From Firmicutes bacterium AM41-11 (GTDB lineage: Bacteria; Bacillota_I; Bacilli_A; Erysipelotrichales; Erysipelotrichaceae), in assembly GCA_003480165.1 (NCBI GenBank), contig QUIQ01000018.1, forward strand, positions 1 to 33,811: a stretch of 33,811 bases of DNA. Reading direction: 5' to 3'. Below the pieces are notes generated by a model. It did no database searches and was not told the DNA's origin. It saw only the letters and a program-made list of their open reading frames with translations. Positions 15,271 to 24,215 of the stretch are shown piece by piece. Made by a program: the position numbers and the translations under genes. Position 1 is the first letter of the stretch; each line of letters starts with the position of its first letter.

Positions 15271-15291
15271 AAAAAGCGACATATGCCGCTT
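15271..15291 (-). terminator. Terminator of the arginine operon
   Basis: AAGCGAC (15274-15280) pairs with GCCGCTT (15285-15291) with one wobble and loop ATAT; on the minus strand a T run follows. It touches the argF stop codon. Confidence 0.75.
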
Positions 15292-16202
15292 TATTCACCC
15301 ATCACTTTTACCATCACAGCTTTTTGTGCATGAAGACGATTTTCTGCCTCATCAAAAATCTCATCGGCATGAGCTTCAAAAACAGATTCGGTAATTTCTT
15401 CACCACGATGCGCTGGCAAACAATGTAAAACCATGCAATCAGAATGCGCTTGTTGCATCAAGGCATCATTGACTTGATACACCCCTTCAAAAACTTTTCT
15501 TCTGGCTTCCGCTTCGCCTTCTTCACCCATCGAAGCCCAAACATCGGTTAAAATCACGTCTGCATCCTTAGCTGCTTCCATTGGATCAGTTACAAGTTGT
15601 AACTTGTCACCATACGCTTTCGCAAATTCTAGACAAGCTGGATCTGGCAAATAACCTTCTGGGCAGGCACACGCAAAAGACATACCCGTCTTTAATGCAC
15701 CAACCATCAAAGAGTTGCACATATTATTTCCATCACCAATGAAAACCATTTTTAAACCAGCTAATTTTCCTTTATGTCCCCGAATCGTTTGCAGATCGGC
15801 TAAAACTTGACATGGATGGGCAAAATCCGTCAATCCATTAATAATCGGAATGCTACCATATTTCGCCAGATCTTCGACATCTTTTTGGGCATAGGTACGA
15901 ATCATAATACCATCCAAATAACGCGAAAGAACTCTGGCAGTATCTTGAATTGGTTCCCCACGGCCAATTTGCATCGTACTTGCATCTAAGTGTAGAGGAT
16001 AGGCACCCAATTGCACTGCTCCTACTTCAAAAGAGACTCTTGTACGTGTAGAGGCTTTCTGGAAAATCAAACCAATGGTCTTATTTTTCAAATAAGGTTT
16101 AAAAACCCCTTGTTTCACTTCCGCTTTAATTTTATCTGCCAAATCTAAGACATCGATAATCTCTTGATCTGACATTGTCAACATGCTTAATAAATGTTCC
16201 AT
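15291..16202 (-). CDS. argF: Ornithine carbamoyltransferase
   Basis: A 303-residue enzyme that joins carbamoyl phosphate to ornithine to give citrulline. The carbamoyl-phosphate loop STRTRVSF is at 51-58, HPCQ at 129-132, the ornithine loop segment DVWASMGEE follows, and HCLPAHRGEE carries the catalytic Cys. Its ribosome site GAGGAG lies inside the end of argD, one base separates the genes, and it is the last gene of argGHCJBDF. Its place in a biosynthetic operon, with no arcA or arcC beside it, argues for synthesis rather than the deiminase route. No carAB is in the window. Confidence 0.97.
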   Translation of the reverse strand: MEHLLSMLTMSDQEIIDVLDLADKIKAEVKQGVFKPYLKNKTIGLIFQKASTRTRVSFEVGAVQLGAYPLHLDASTMQIGRGEPIQDTARVLSRYLDGIMIRTYAQKDVEDLAKYGSIPIINGLTDFAHPCQVLADLQTIRGHKGKLAGLKMVFIGDGNNMCNSLMVGALKTGMSFACACPEGYLPDPACLEFAKAYGDKLQLVTDPMEAAKDADVILTDVWASMGEEGEAEARRKVFEGVYQVNDALMQQAHSDCMVLHCLPAHRGEEITESVFEAHADEIFDEAENRLHAQKAVMVKVMGE

Positions 16203-16203
16203 C

Positions 16204-17376
16204 TTACATCTCCTCTAGTACCGATTGCAGTACCTTCATTCCTTCTTGAATTTCACTTGTCGTCATAATAAGTGGTGGTAACATACGAATTTTCGTTTTG
16301 GCGGTTAAGAATAAAACCCCTTTGTCACGACATTTCGCTAATACTTCTTTCGCATCTAATCCGTCCAATTCAACACCAATCATCATTCCCAGTCCTGTCA
16401 CAGACTTCACATGTGGCATTTTCTCTATAGAAGTTTTAATCAACTGTCCTTTTTCTTTTACTTCTTCTAAGAAAGTAGGTGTCATTGTATCCATGACCAC
16501 ATTTGCTGCAGCCGCAGCTAGTGGATTTCCAGCAAAAGTAGAACCATGATCCCCATAGTTGATCACATCTTTTACTTTTTCTGACAACAAAACTCCACCC
16601 ATAGGGATTCCATTCGCAATACCTTTCGCAAAGGAAACAATATCCGGATGAATACCATATTGTTCATAGGCAAAGAAGGTTCCCGTACGACCAATACCAG
16701 TTTGCACTTCATCAATGATTAATAGAATATCTTTGGCATCACAAATTTCTTGTACTTTTTGTACAAAAGCTGGATCTAGGGCATTGACGCCACCTTCTCC
16801 TTGGACCATTTCCATCATAATTGCCTCAGTATGTTCGTTTACTTTGGCTTCCAATGATTCAATACTATTGGCAACTACATAATCAAATCCGGTTGGAAAA
16901 GGATCAAATTTTTGATGGAAAACATCTTGTCCTGTTGCCACTAAGGTTTCCATCGTTCTTCCATGAAAGGAATTCACCAAAGTAAGAATTTCATTTCGCT
17001 GTCCATGATAGGTATCATTGGCATATTTATGCGCTACTTTAATGGCACCTTCATTTGATTCAGCACCGGAGTTTTGAAAGAATACCCGACTCATTCCTGT
17101 TCGTTTGACTAGTTTTTGCGCTAATTCCAAAACTGGTTCATTGTAGAACAAATTAGAAATATGCGCTAAGTTCGCTGCCTGCTTTTGAACAGCTTGAACC
17201 CATGGTTGATAGGCATAACCTAAACCATTTACCCCAATACCAGCGGTAAAGTCTAAATACTTCTTTCCTTCTGTATCAAACACATAAGCCCCTTGACCAG
17301 ATTTAATACAGATAGGAAAACGCGCATAACAATGCGCAATATATTGATCATCAATTTCTTTGTACTTATTCATCAT
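16204..17376 (-). CDS. argD: Acetylornithine aminotransferase
   Basis: A 390-residue class III PLP aminotransferase that moves an amino group from glutamate to N-acetylglutamate semialdehyde. Recognised: FTAGIGVNGLGY, FFQNSGAESNEGAIKVAHKY (phosphate-binding region), SFHGRTMETL, IIDEVQTGIGRTG with the PLP-ring Asp, and the Schiff-base Lys in SFAKGIANGIPMGG. The start is one of two adjacent ATGs (17376 or 17373) behind GGGAGA. It overlaps argB by 11 bases. By family it may also accept related acyl-amino acids, but the operon fixes the main role. Confidence 0.96.
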   Translation of the reverse strand: MMNKYKEIDDQYIAHCYARFPICIKSGQGAYVFDTEGKKYLDFTAGIGVNGLGYAYQPWVQAVQKQAANLAHISNLFYNEPVLELAQKLVKRTGMSRVFFQNSGAESNEGAIKVAHKYANDTYHGQRNEILTLVNSFHGRTMETLVATGQDVFHQKFDPFPTGFDYVVANSIESLEAKVNEHTEAIMMEMVQGEGGVNALDPAFVQKVQEICDAKDILLIIDEVQTGIGRTGTFFAYEQYGIHPDIVSFAKGIANGIPMGGVLLSEKVKDVINYGDHGSTFAGNPLAAAAANVVMDTMTPTFLEEVKEKGQLIKTSIEKMPHVKSVTGLGMMIGVELDGLDAKEVLAKCRDKGVLFLTAKTKIRMLPPLIMTTSEIQEGMKVLQSVLEEM

Positions 17377-18238
17377 AATCGTCTCCCACTATCATAGAGC
17401 CAATTCCTTCGTCGCTTAACATTTCAATTAAGCACGCATGTGGCACCCGTCCATCAATAATTACGGTTTTCTTAACGCCTTGACGAACACAATCCACACA
17501 ACATTCAACTTTCGGAATCATACCACCCGTAATGATACCATCTTCTTCTAACTTTGGAACATCACTAATATGAATATTTGTCATAATAGAATCTTCATCT
17601 TCCGGATTCTTCAAAACCCCTGGCACATTGGAAACAAAAATCATGTTTTCGGCATTTAAAGCCCCTGCAATGGCACTTGCGGCAAGATCGGCATTCACAT
17701 TGTAAATATTTCCCTGGCAATCGGTTCCTACACTGGCAACTACTGGGATATACCCATCATCAATTAATTTAAAAATTAATTCTGGATGAATTTTTACAAT
17801 CTGGCCAACATAGCCTAAATCGTTTTCGGAAACCATCTTTTGGGCTTCAATAATATGTCCATCCATACCAGAAATTCCTACGGCTTTGGCATGGAGTTTA
17901 GAAATCATATTCACTAAATTTTTATTTGTTTTTCCGGCCAAGACCATCTGAACAATATCCATCGTTTCTTTATCGGTATAGCGTAGACCATTCACAAACT
18001 TGGACTCTTTTCCAACCATATGTAAAGTCTGATTGATATCTGGTCCACCTCCATGAACCAAAACCAGTTTTACCCCAACTTCACTTAACAGAACCACATC
18101 TTCCATAACATTTTGTTTCAATTGTTCATTTTCCATGGCATTTCCACCATATTTAATGACGACAATTTTATCATGATATTTCTGAATATAGGGTAAAGCT
18201 TGTGATAGTATCTTCGCTTTTTCTATTGCATCTCTCAT
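17366..18238 (-). CDS. argB: Acetylglutamate kinase
   Basis: A 290-residue amino acid kinase that phosphorylates N-acetylglutamate. K29 in KYGGNAM, LVHGGGPDIN (60-69), VNADLAASAIAGALNAE and the late GGMIPKVECC with its catalytic Lys are all present. The N-terminal helix (about 1-20) is the kind that links arginine-inhibited hexamers, so feedback by arginine is likely but not proven. Its ATG overlaps the argJ stop by four bases. Confidence 0.97.
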   Translation of the reverse strand: MRDAIEKAKILSQALPYIQKYHDKIVVIKYGGNAMENEQLKQNVMEDVVLLSEVGVKLVLVHGGGPDINQTLHMVGKESKFVNGLRYTDKETMDIVQMVLAGKTNKNLVNMISKLHAKAVGISGMDGHIIEAQKMVSENDLGYVGQIVKIHPELIFKLIDDGYIPVVASVGTDCQGNIYNVNADLAASAIAGALNAENMIFVSNVPGVLKNPEDEDSIMTNIHISDVPKLEEDGIITGGMIPKVECCVDCVRQGVKKTVIIDGRVPHACLIEMLSDEGIGSMIVGDDYDE

Positions 18239-19440
18239 GTTCGATATTCTCCATTAATCTTGACATATTCATAGGTCATGTCACATCCCCAGGCACTTGC
18301 TTCATATGCACCGTCATTCAAATTGATTTCAACAACAATTTCATCTTCACTTAAAATCGTTAAGGCCTTGTCTTCATCAAAAGGAATACCATGTCCATCC
18401 TTACAAACCGCAACACTACCGGCTTGACTAGCTAATTCGACATCCACTTTTTCAATGTCATAATTGGCATCGGCATATCCAATGGCACATAGAATTCGTC
18501 CCCAATTAGCATCACGTCCAAAAATTGCACATTTTAACAAGGTTGAACCAACTACGGATTTGGCAACCGTCCGTGCATCTTGTAAAGAAGCAGCTTGTTG
18601 CACATGAACCGTTAAAAGTTTTGTAGCCCCTTCTCCATCTTTCGCTAACATCTTAGATAAATGCATACATACATCAAACAATGCCGCTTTAAAAGCTTCA
18701 TACGCTGCATCTTTTTGACAAATCTCCGCATTTCCTGCCATTCCATTACATAAAACGGCAAACGTATCATTGGTCGATGTATCGCCATCGATATAAACCA
18801 TATTATATGTAGCATCCGCAACTTCTTTTAAAGCATCTTGTAAGCAGGCAACTGAGATATTTACATCACTTGTCACAAAAGAGAGCATCGTTGCCATATT
18901 TGGAGCAATCATACCAGAACCCTTGGCAATACCGCCTATAGTGCATGGTTTATCCCCAACCATAAAGGTTGTTTGATACTCTTTTGGCATCGTATCGGTT
19001 GTCATAATAGCTAAAGCTGCTTGTTGGGATCCATCTGTACTTAATCCCTTACAAAGCTCTGGCATCGCTTGTAGAATTGGTTGAATTGGTAAAGGCTGAC
19101 CAATTACACCCGTTGAGGCAATCACCATATCCTCTGCTTTTAATCCCAATTCACCAGCACAAATAGCGGCCATTTGTTCTGCTACTTCAATGCCATCGGC
19201 ATTACAAGTATTCGCATTTCCACTATTCACCACAATTGCTTGAGCATGGCCATCCGCTAAATGTTTTTGACTCACCGTAATCGGTGCGCCCTTTACCGCA
19301 TTGGTTGTATAAACCGCTGCTGCAACACAAGGTTCTTTAGAATAAATCACGGCTAAATCGTTTTTGCTTTGATTGGCACGAATGCCACAATGTACCCCAT
19401 TAGCTAAAAAGCCTTTTGCCGCACATACACCCGTTTTCAT
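18235..19440 (-). CDS. argJ: Bifunctional ornithine acetyltransferase / N-acetylglutamate synthase
   Basis: A 401-residue protein that passes the acetyl group from acetylornithine to glutamate and, in bifunctional forms, also uses acetyl-CoA. The self-cleavage site is visible: KGSGMIAPNMATML at 173-186, cut before Thr184, which becomes the nucleophile. The ATG at 19440 sits behind AGGAGGTGG; a longer frame to 19470 would start inside the ribosome site and argC. With no argA or argE near, this gene makes the pathway cyclic. Whether it is mono- or bifunctional needs an assay, but no separate N-acetylglutamate synthase is in the operon. Confidence 0.96.
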   Translation of the reverse strand: MKTGVCAAKGFLANGVHCGIRANQSKNDLAVIYSKEPCVAAAVYTTNAVKGAPITVSQKHLADGHAQAIVVNSGNANTCNADGIEVAEQMAAICAGELGLKAEDMVIASTGVIGQPLPIQPILQAMPELCKGLSTDGSQQAALAIMTTDTMPKEYQTTFMVGDKPCTIGGIAKGSGMIAPNMATMLSFVTSDVNISVACLQDALKEVADATYNMVYIDGDTSTNDTFAVLCNGMAGNAEICQKDAAYEAFKAALFDVCMHLSKMLAKDGEGATKLLTVHVQQAASLQDARTVAKSVVGSTLLKCAIFGRDANWGRILCAIGYADANYDIEKVDVELASQAGSVAVCKDGHGIPFDEDKALTILSEDEIVVEINLNDGAYEASAWGCDMTYEYVKINGEYRT

Positions 19441-19453
19441 AGTAGGCCACCTC

Positions 19454-20494
19454 CTAGAACGAAGGAGCAATGGACTTCAATCCACTGTCTTCTTCAAAAT
19501 GATACATAATATTCATATTTTGAATTGCTTGTCCAGCTGCACCTTTGACCATATTGTCAATACAGCTTACGACAATCAAGGTATGCGTATGCGCATCCAT
19601 ATGCAATGAAAGATCACAATAATTTGAGTACTTCACAAATTTCAAATCAGCAATTTGACCTAAATCCAATACCCGCACAAATTGTTTATCTGCATAGGTT
19701 TGTTTGTATAATTCATGAATTTCTTCCAAGGAAAGATCTTCTTTCAAAGGTAAATAGATTGTAGAAATAATGCCTCGGTTAATCGGCAACAAATGCGGTA
19801 CAAAGGTTACTTGAATTGGTTCTTGGGCAATTTCACTTAACATTTGTTCAATTTCAGGAGTATGGCGATGGCAACCCACTTTATATGGTGCAAATGCTTC
19901 ATTTGTACGTGGAAAATGGGTATTCTCGCTCAAGGATTTTCCTGCTCCTGTTGCGCCACTCTTGGAATCGAGAATAATATGTGATGTTTCCACAATTCCC
20001 TTTTTCAAAGCTGGGTAACAACCCAATTCGATAGATGTAGGATAACAACCTGGATTTCCAATAATGTTGGCATTTTCAATCAAATCATGATAGATTTCAC
20101 ATTGGCCATAGACACTTTTTTCATGTAAAGATGGATCAGTGAATTCTTTACCATACCAGGCTTGGTAGACCTCACTGGAATCCAAACGAAAATCAGCACC
20201 TAAATCAATGAACTTTTTTCCTTGGGCTACACATTTTTTTGCGATCTCTTCACTATACCCACTTGGCAATGCCGCAAAGACACAATCACTTTGTTCAACG
20301 ACTTGATCTTGATCGACAAATTTTAAATCACAAAGGCAACGAAGTCCCGGATATAAATCCGAGATTGGTTGACCAGTATATTGACGGGAAGAAATAGCGG
20401 TTAAAGTAACATCGGGATGGTTCAATAATAAACGAACCAGTTCTGCTCCACCGTATCCGCTAGCTCCAATAACGCCTACTTTCAATTGACTCAT
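19454..20494 (-). CDS. argC: N-acetyl-gamma-glutamyl-phosphate reductase
   Basis: A 346-residue NADPH-dependent reductase. The nucleotide-binding GASGYGGAEL is at 10-19 and the catalytic Cys150 in GNPGCYPTS. HRHTPEIEQ and the HLLPINRGI stretch belong to the substrate domain. The ATG at 20494 has GGAGT upstream and overlaps the argH stop by four bases. The longer frame to 20548 lies within argH and lacks a ribosome site. Confidence 0.97.
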   Translation of the reverse strand: MSQLKVGVIGASGYGGAELVRLLLNHPDVTLTAISSRQYTGQPISDLYPGLRCLCDLKFVDQDQVVEQSDCVFAALPSGYSEEIAKKCVAQGKKFIDLGADFRLDSSEVYQAWYGKEFTDPSLHEKSVYGQCEIYHDLIENANIIGNPGCYPTSIELGCYPALKKGIVETSHIILDSKSGATGAGKSLSENTHFPRTNEAFAPYKVGCHRHTPEIEQMLSEIAQEPIQVTFVPHLLPINRGIISTIYLPLKEDLSLEEIHELYKQTYADKQFVRVLDLGQIADLKFVKYSNYCDLSLHMDAHTHTLIVVSCIDNMVKGAAGQAIQNMNIMYHFEEDSGLKSIAPSF

Positions 20495-21861
20495 AATCCT
20501 AACTCCTTTTTTATCGATTCTATATGTTCTTTCACACGATCTGGACAAGGTCCACCAATCGCATTTCGTTTAAATACACAAGTTTGTAAAGCAATGGCCT
20601 CATAGACATCTGCTTCAAATAGACAAGAAGCTTCTTGGTACTCTTCTAAAGATAAAGAAGATAAGTCCTTTTGATGATCCACACAATATTTGACCAATTG
20701 ACCAACTGTAGAATAAGCATCCCGGAAAGGCATTCCTTTTTTCGTTAAATAGTCGGCACAATCGGTTGCGTTAATAAAACCACGCTTCGCTGCATTTTCC
20801 ATATTTTCTTGATTCACCTTCCAAGAATCACACATTGGAATCATCGTTACTAAACAAGCTTGCAAGGTATCTGCACTATCCATAAATGCCTCTTTATCTT
20901 CCTGAAGATCCTTATTGTAGGCCAAGGGAAGATTCTTCAGCATTGCTAACAACGTATTGAGATTGCCATAGACCCGTCCCGTTTTTCCTCTGACCAGTTC
21001 AGCTACATCTGGGTTTTTCTTCTGTGGCATGATGGAGCTTCCCGTAGAGAAAGCATCATCCAACTCTAAGAATTTAAATTCCCAGGAGCACCAAAGAATG
21101 ATTTCTTCACATAACCGCGATAAATGCATCATACAAAGGGAAAATGCGCTCACCATTTCAATGGCGAAATCCCGATCACTGACACCATCTAAAGAATTGA
21201 GGGTTGGTCCATCAAAGCCTAAAAGCTTTGCGGTATAGTCCCGATCAATAGGATAAGTTGTCGTAGCTAAGGCACCCGATCCTAAAGGACAGACATTGGC
21301 ACGTTTTTTGGCATCCTCCAAACGTGAACAATCCCGTTTAAACATTTCTACATAAGCCATCAAATGATGGGCAAAAGTGATGGGTTGGGCTCTTTGAAGA
21401 TGGGTATAACCTGGCATGATTGTCGTTAGGTTTTGACTAGCTTGATGAATCAAGACACCAATCATCTCTTTTAACAAGGTTACCAGATCATCACATCGTT
21501 GCATGGCATACATTTTAAAATCCACAGCAACTTGATCATTACGAGAACGCGCGGTATGAAGTTTTTTCCCAGCAGGCGTACGTTTCGTTAGCTCGCCTTC
21601 AATAAACATATGAATATCTTCGGCTTTTGGATCAATCACCAATTGCCCAGATTCTATTTCCTCTTTAATCTTTGTGAGGTTTTCAATAATGCTATCTTTA
21701 CTTTCTTCATCTACAATACCTTGTGCTGCCAACATCGTTACATGCGCAATGGAACCTTTGATATCTTGTTCAAACATCTTTGAATCAATTGCAATCGATG
21801 AATTAAAATCTTGTAATCTCTGATCGGCTTCACTTGAAAACCGTGCGCCCCATAATGCCAT
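20491..21861 (-). CDS. argH: Argininosuccinate lyase
   Basis: A 456-residue lyase of the fumarase/aspartase superfamily that splits argininosuccinate to arginine and fumarate. Seen: LWGARFS at the start, HTARSRNDQVA near 83-93, PGYTHLQRAQP with the catalytic His region, and the superfamily signature GSSIMPQKKNPDVAEL. I chose the ATG at 21861 behind GGAGATT; a TTG six bases upstream is less likely. It follows argG by 11 bases. Confidence 0.97.
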   Translation of the reverse strand: MALWGARFSSEADQRLQDFNSSIAIDSKMFEQDIKGSIAHVTMLAAQGIVDEESKDSIIENLTKIKEEIESGQLVIDPKAEDIHMFIEGELTKRTPAGKKLHTARSRNDQVAVDFKMYAMQRCDDLVTLLKEMIGVLIHQASQNLTTIMPGYTHLQRAQPITFAHHLMAYVEMFKRDCSRLEDAKKRANVCPLGSGALATTTYPIDRDYTAKLLGFDGPTLNSLDGVSDRDFAIEMVSAFSLCMMHLSRLCEEIILWCSWEFKFLELDDAFSTGSSIMPQKKNPDVAELVRGKTGRVYGNLNTLLAMLKNLPLAYNKDLQEDKEAFMDSADTLQACLVTMIPMCDSWKVNQENMENAAKRGFINATDCADYLTKKGMPFRDAYSTVGQLVKYCVDHQKDLSSLSLEEYQEASCLFEADVYEAIALQTCVFKRNAIGGPCPDRVKEHIESIKKELGL

Positions 21862-21872
21862 AATCAATCTCC

Positions 21873-23102
21873 TTATTTCTTATTCTTTGCGTCTTGTTGA
21901 GCTTTTACTTTAATTGGTAAACCAAATAAGTTAATGAATCCCTTTGAATCACTTTGATCATAACTATCATCTTCTCCGAAACTTGCGATTTGTTCAGAAT
22001 ACAATGTAGTAGGACTTGTCATACCAGCAGGAATAATATTTCCTTTGTATAGCTTTAATTTCACATCTCCATTTACGGATTCATTGGCTTTATCAACAAA
22101 GGCATCTAAACTTTCTCTTAATGGTGTAAACCATTGTCCGTTATAAACCAATTCACCATATTTTACGGAAACATGTTGCATAAAGTGTTGCGTTTCTTTA
22201 TCCATTGTGATGGTTTCTAATAAAGCATGAGCTTTATACATAATCGTTCCACCAGGTGTTTCATATACACCACGTGATTTCATTCCGACTAATCTGTTTT
22301 CTACCATGTCAATTAAACCAATACCATTAGCGCCACCAACTTTATTCAATTGAAGAAGTAATTCTTGGGCACTCATTGTTTCCCCATTTAATTGAGTAGG
22401 AATTCCTTTTTCGAAATGTAATGTAATATAAGTAGGTTGATCTGGTGCTTTTTCAGGAGTTACACCTAATTCAAGGATCTTGTCATAATCTGGTTCATTG
22501 GCAGGGTTTTCCAAATCCAAACCTTCATGACTTAAATGCCAGATGTTTTTATCTTTCGAGTAGTTTGTTTCTCTATTAATCTTTAGGGGAATATTGTGTG
22601 CTTCCGCATATTCGATTTCTTCTTCTCTGGATTTCAATTCCCATTCTCTCCAAGGTGCGATGATTGGCATATCTGGAGCAAAGGCTTTGATAGATAATTC
22701 AAAACGAACTTGGTCATTTCCTTTACCCGTGCAACCATGGCAAATTGCATCAGCGCCTTCTTTGATTGCGATATCAACCAATCCTTTGGCAATTAAAGGA
22801 CGTGCCATAGAAGTTCCTAGCATATACACATTTTCATAAACAGCATCGGCTTTTAAACATGGGAAGATGTAATCTTCTACAAAAGCATCTTTTAAATCTA
22901 AAGCATAGAATTTTGAAGCACCGGTTTTAAGGGCTTTTTCTTCCAATCCATCTATTTCATCTTTTTGTCCAACATCTCCGGATACCGCAATAATTTCTGG
23001 GTTATTGTAGTTTTCCTTTAACCATTGAATCATAATGGAAGTGTCTAATCCTCCAGAATACGCTAATACGATTTTTTTAAATTCTTTCTTTTCAGTTGTC
23101 AT
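21873..23102 (-). CDS. argG: Argininosuccinate synthase
   Basis: A 409-residue ligase joining citrulline and aspartate with ATP. The ATP loop AYSGGLDTS is at 14-22, followed by [27 protein letters not shown] and the citrulline/aspartate-binding blocks. AGAGGA precedes the ATG. It is the first gene of the arginine operon and lies directly after the T-box terminator, so read-through of that terminator controls the whole operon. This gene order puts the last two steps of the pathway first in the transcript. Confidence 0.97.
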   Translation of the reverse strand: MTTEKKEFKKIVLAYSGGLDTSIMIQWLKENYNNPEIIAVSGDVGQKDEIDGLEEKALKTGASKFYALDLKDAFVEDYIFPCLKADAVYENVYMLGTSMARPLIAKGLVDIAIKEGADAICHGCTGKGNDQVRFELSIKAFAPDMPIIAPWREWELKSREEEIEYAEAHNIPLKINRETNYSKDKNIWHLSHEGLDLENPANEPDYDKILELGVTPEKAPDQPTYITLHFEKGIPTQLNGETMSAQELLLQLNKVGGANGIGLIDMVENRLVGMKSRGVYETPGGTIMYKAHALLETITMDKETQHFMQHVSVKYGELVYNGQWFTPLRESLDAFVDKANESVNGDVKLKLYKGNIIPAGMTSPTTLYSEQIASFGEDDSYDQSDSKGFINLFGLPIKVKAQQDAKNKK

Positions 23103-23132
23103 TTCTTTTTCCTCTTTCTACGCCTTTAGATA

Positions 23133-23376
23133 AGAAAAAAAGCGTCTTTGAAAAAAATTTTCCAAAGACGCTTATAAACGCGGTACCACTTCAGTTGCCT
23201 CTAACAAGGCCTCTTCTCCGTAACGTGGGTGAAACGTTCCAAGCTACTAATTTCACTTAGACTCTCATAGGTGCGTTTCTTCTTGAGTACCATTTAGTGA
23301 CCTTCCACTCTGTGTCACCTCGCTAGAAACTTTTCTCAAGCTTACTCTCCTAATCAGCGATTTACTTTATGGCTCT
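23133..23376 (-). promoter_or_regulatory. T-box riboswitch (arginine) of the arg operon
   Basis: On the minus strand a full T-box leader lies between the promoter and argG. The base helix of stem I is TAGG (23352-23349) with CCTA (23271-23268). AGAGTA follows on the 5' side as loop E, then the helix CTTGAG (23340-23335) with CTCAAG (23287-23282). In the loop the specifier is CGC (23275-23273), an Arg codon followed by the usual purine. AGCGAG and a GTGAC/GTCAC apical stem follow the normal layout. The T-box GTGGTACCGCG is at 23189-23179; its TGGT would pair with a tRNA end having A at position 73. The terminator arms are AGCGTCTTTG (23141-23150) and CAAAGACGCT (23163-23172), with a T run. Uncharged tRNA-Arg should favour read-through. 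Confidence 0.93.
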
Positions 23377-23404
23377 ACTTTACCATTTTTCATTCATATG
23401 TCAA
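23377..23404 (-). promoter_or_regulatory. Promoter of the T-box leader and arginine operon
   Basis: On the minus strand TTGACA (23404-23399), 16-base spacer, TAAAGT (23382-23377), placed just before the T-box stem I. Confidence 0.75.
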
Positions 23405-23417
23405 CAAAAATTTTCAT

Positions 23418-23450
23418 AAAATGTAAAAATAATGAAACTTCTTACATTTT
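23418..23450. repeat. Inverted repeat in the arg operon / membrane protein divergent region
   Basis: AAAATGTAA (23418-23426) and TTACATTTT (23442-23450), perfect nine-base arms, 15-base spacer. It lies upstream of both promoters. It could be a protein site. The remaining stretch (23451-23492) shows nothing I can name. Confidence 0.5.
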
Positions 23451-23492
23451 TTTCACAACAAAAGCTGAAAACCTTTCCATCTCTACAAGCGA

Positions 23493-23521
23493 TTGACAAC
23501 CCCACAAAAAAAGACTATGAT
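23493..23521 (+). promoter_or_regulatory. Promoter of the membrane protein gene at 23546
   Basis: TTGACA (23493-23498), 17-base spacer, TATGAT (23516-23521), then AAGGAGG before the ATG. Confidence 0.75.
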
Positions 23522-23545
23522 TCCGACGATTAAGGAGGCAATTCC

Positions 23546-24121
23546 ATGAAAACCATTAAAACATTAAGTTCTGCCATTGGACTCATCACGATCTTTGGCG
23601 TCATTGTCGCCGCCATTCTGCTTTTAATATATAACCCTGGTATGTATCTATCCCAAACCTATTTATTAATTCATTATTTGGGTATTTGCGTATTAGTCAT
23701 TATTTTATCTTTTAAGATTTCGGATTACGCAGGTATTTTTATGAACCCGCAAAAATCCTTACTCTTTACTTTGATTCAACTTGCCCTTTTACCTTTTATT
23801 GTTTCTTTTTTAGTCAGTCACTTCCAACTGCCCACAACCATTGCCTTAGCCATTGGCTGTGCAGCTTTAAGTCCAGGTAATATGGCAAAGAATCTATTTA
23901 AGAATCTCTTCATGGCTTTATGTGTTTTCTTTGTCAGCATGTATATTCTTCCCGTTAGTTCCACGACCGTAAATGAAGTTTATGCCACGACAACTTACAG
24001 TCATACAAAAATCATCTTATTGGTTCTTGCGTTAAGTATTTTAGCCATCTATGAAATCCGACGTTATATGGAGAAGAAAAAAGATCAACCAGATGAAGTA
24101 TATTACATTGATGAGCAATAA
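23546..24121 (+). CDS. Multi-helix membrane protein of unknown function
   Basis: A 191-residue protein with about five hydrophobic helices, a small motif AALSPGNMAKN after the fourth, and a charged C-terminal tail ending in Asp/Glu, probably cytosolic. I do not recognise a family with certainty. The SPGNMAKN stretch recalls half-size carriers of the BASS type, but that is too weak to assign. It has a near-consensus promoter, a good AAGGAGG site and its own terminator, so it is a single-gene unit divergent from the arginine operon. A link with arginine or its transport is untested. Confidence 0.75.
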   Translation: MKTIKTLSSAIGLITIFGVIVAAILLLIYNPGMYLSQTYLLIHYLGICVLVIILSFKISDYAGIFMNPQKSLLFTLIQLALLPFIVSFLVSHFQLPTTIALAIGCAALSPGNMAKNLFKNLFMALCVFFVSMYILPVSSTTVNEVYATTTYSHTKIILLVLALSILAIYEIRRYMEKKKDQPDEVYYIDEQ

Positions 24122-24138
24122 ATAATTGCTCATTTTTT
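24111..24138 (+). terminator. Terminator after the membrane protein gene
   Basis: ATGAGCAAT (24111-24119) and ATTGCTCAT (24125-24133), loop AAATA, then T run. The stem holds the last codons and the stop lies at the loop. Confidence 0.8.
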
Positions 24139-24151
24139 ATCGTTTTTTTCA

Positions 24152-24178
24152 ATAAAATTCAAAAATATTGAATTTTAT
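24152..24178. promoter_or_regulatory. 27-base palindrome, probable operator before the AraC-like gene
   Basis: ATAAAATTCAA (24152-24162) and TTGAATTTTAT (24168-24178) are perfect 11-base arms around AAATA. It ends two bases before the putative -35 at 24181. No T run of terminator type follows, and a separate terminator lies just upstream. Confidence 0.55.
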
Positions 24179-24180
24179 CA

Positions 24181-24209
24181 TTGCTTTTAGGTTGTCTTTG
24201 CGGCACAAT
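24181..24209 (+). promoter_or_regulatory. Weak promoter of the AraC-like gene
   Basis: TTGCTT (24181-24186), 17-base spacer, CACAAT (24204-24209); six bases later comes the ATG at 24216. Confidence 0.4.
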
Positions 24210-24215
24210 CAAAAT

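Noticed and set aside
23546..24121. Assignment of the membrane protein to the BASS sodium symporters
   Set aside because: Only one short motif (SPGNMAKN) resembles the family, the protein is much shorter, and the helix pattern was not enough.
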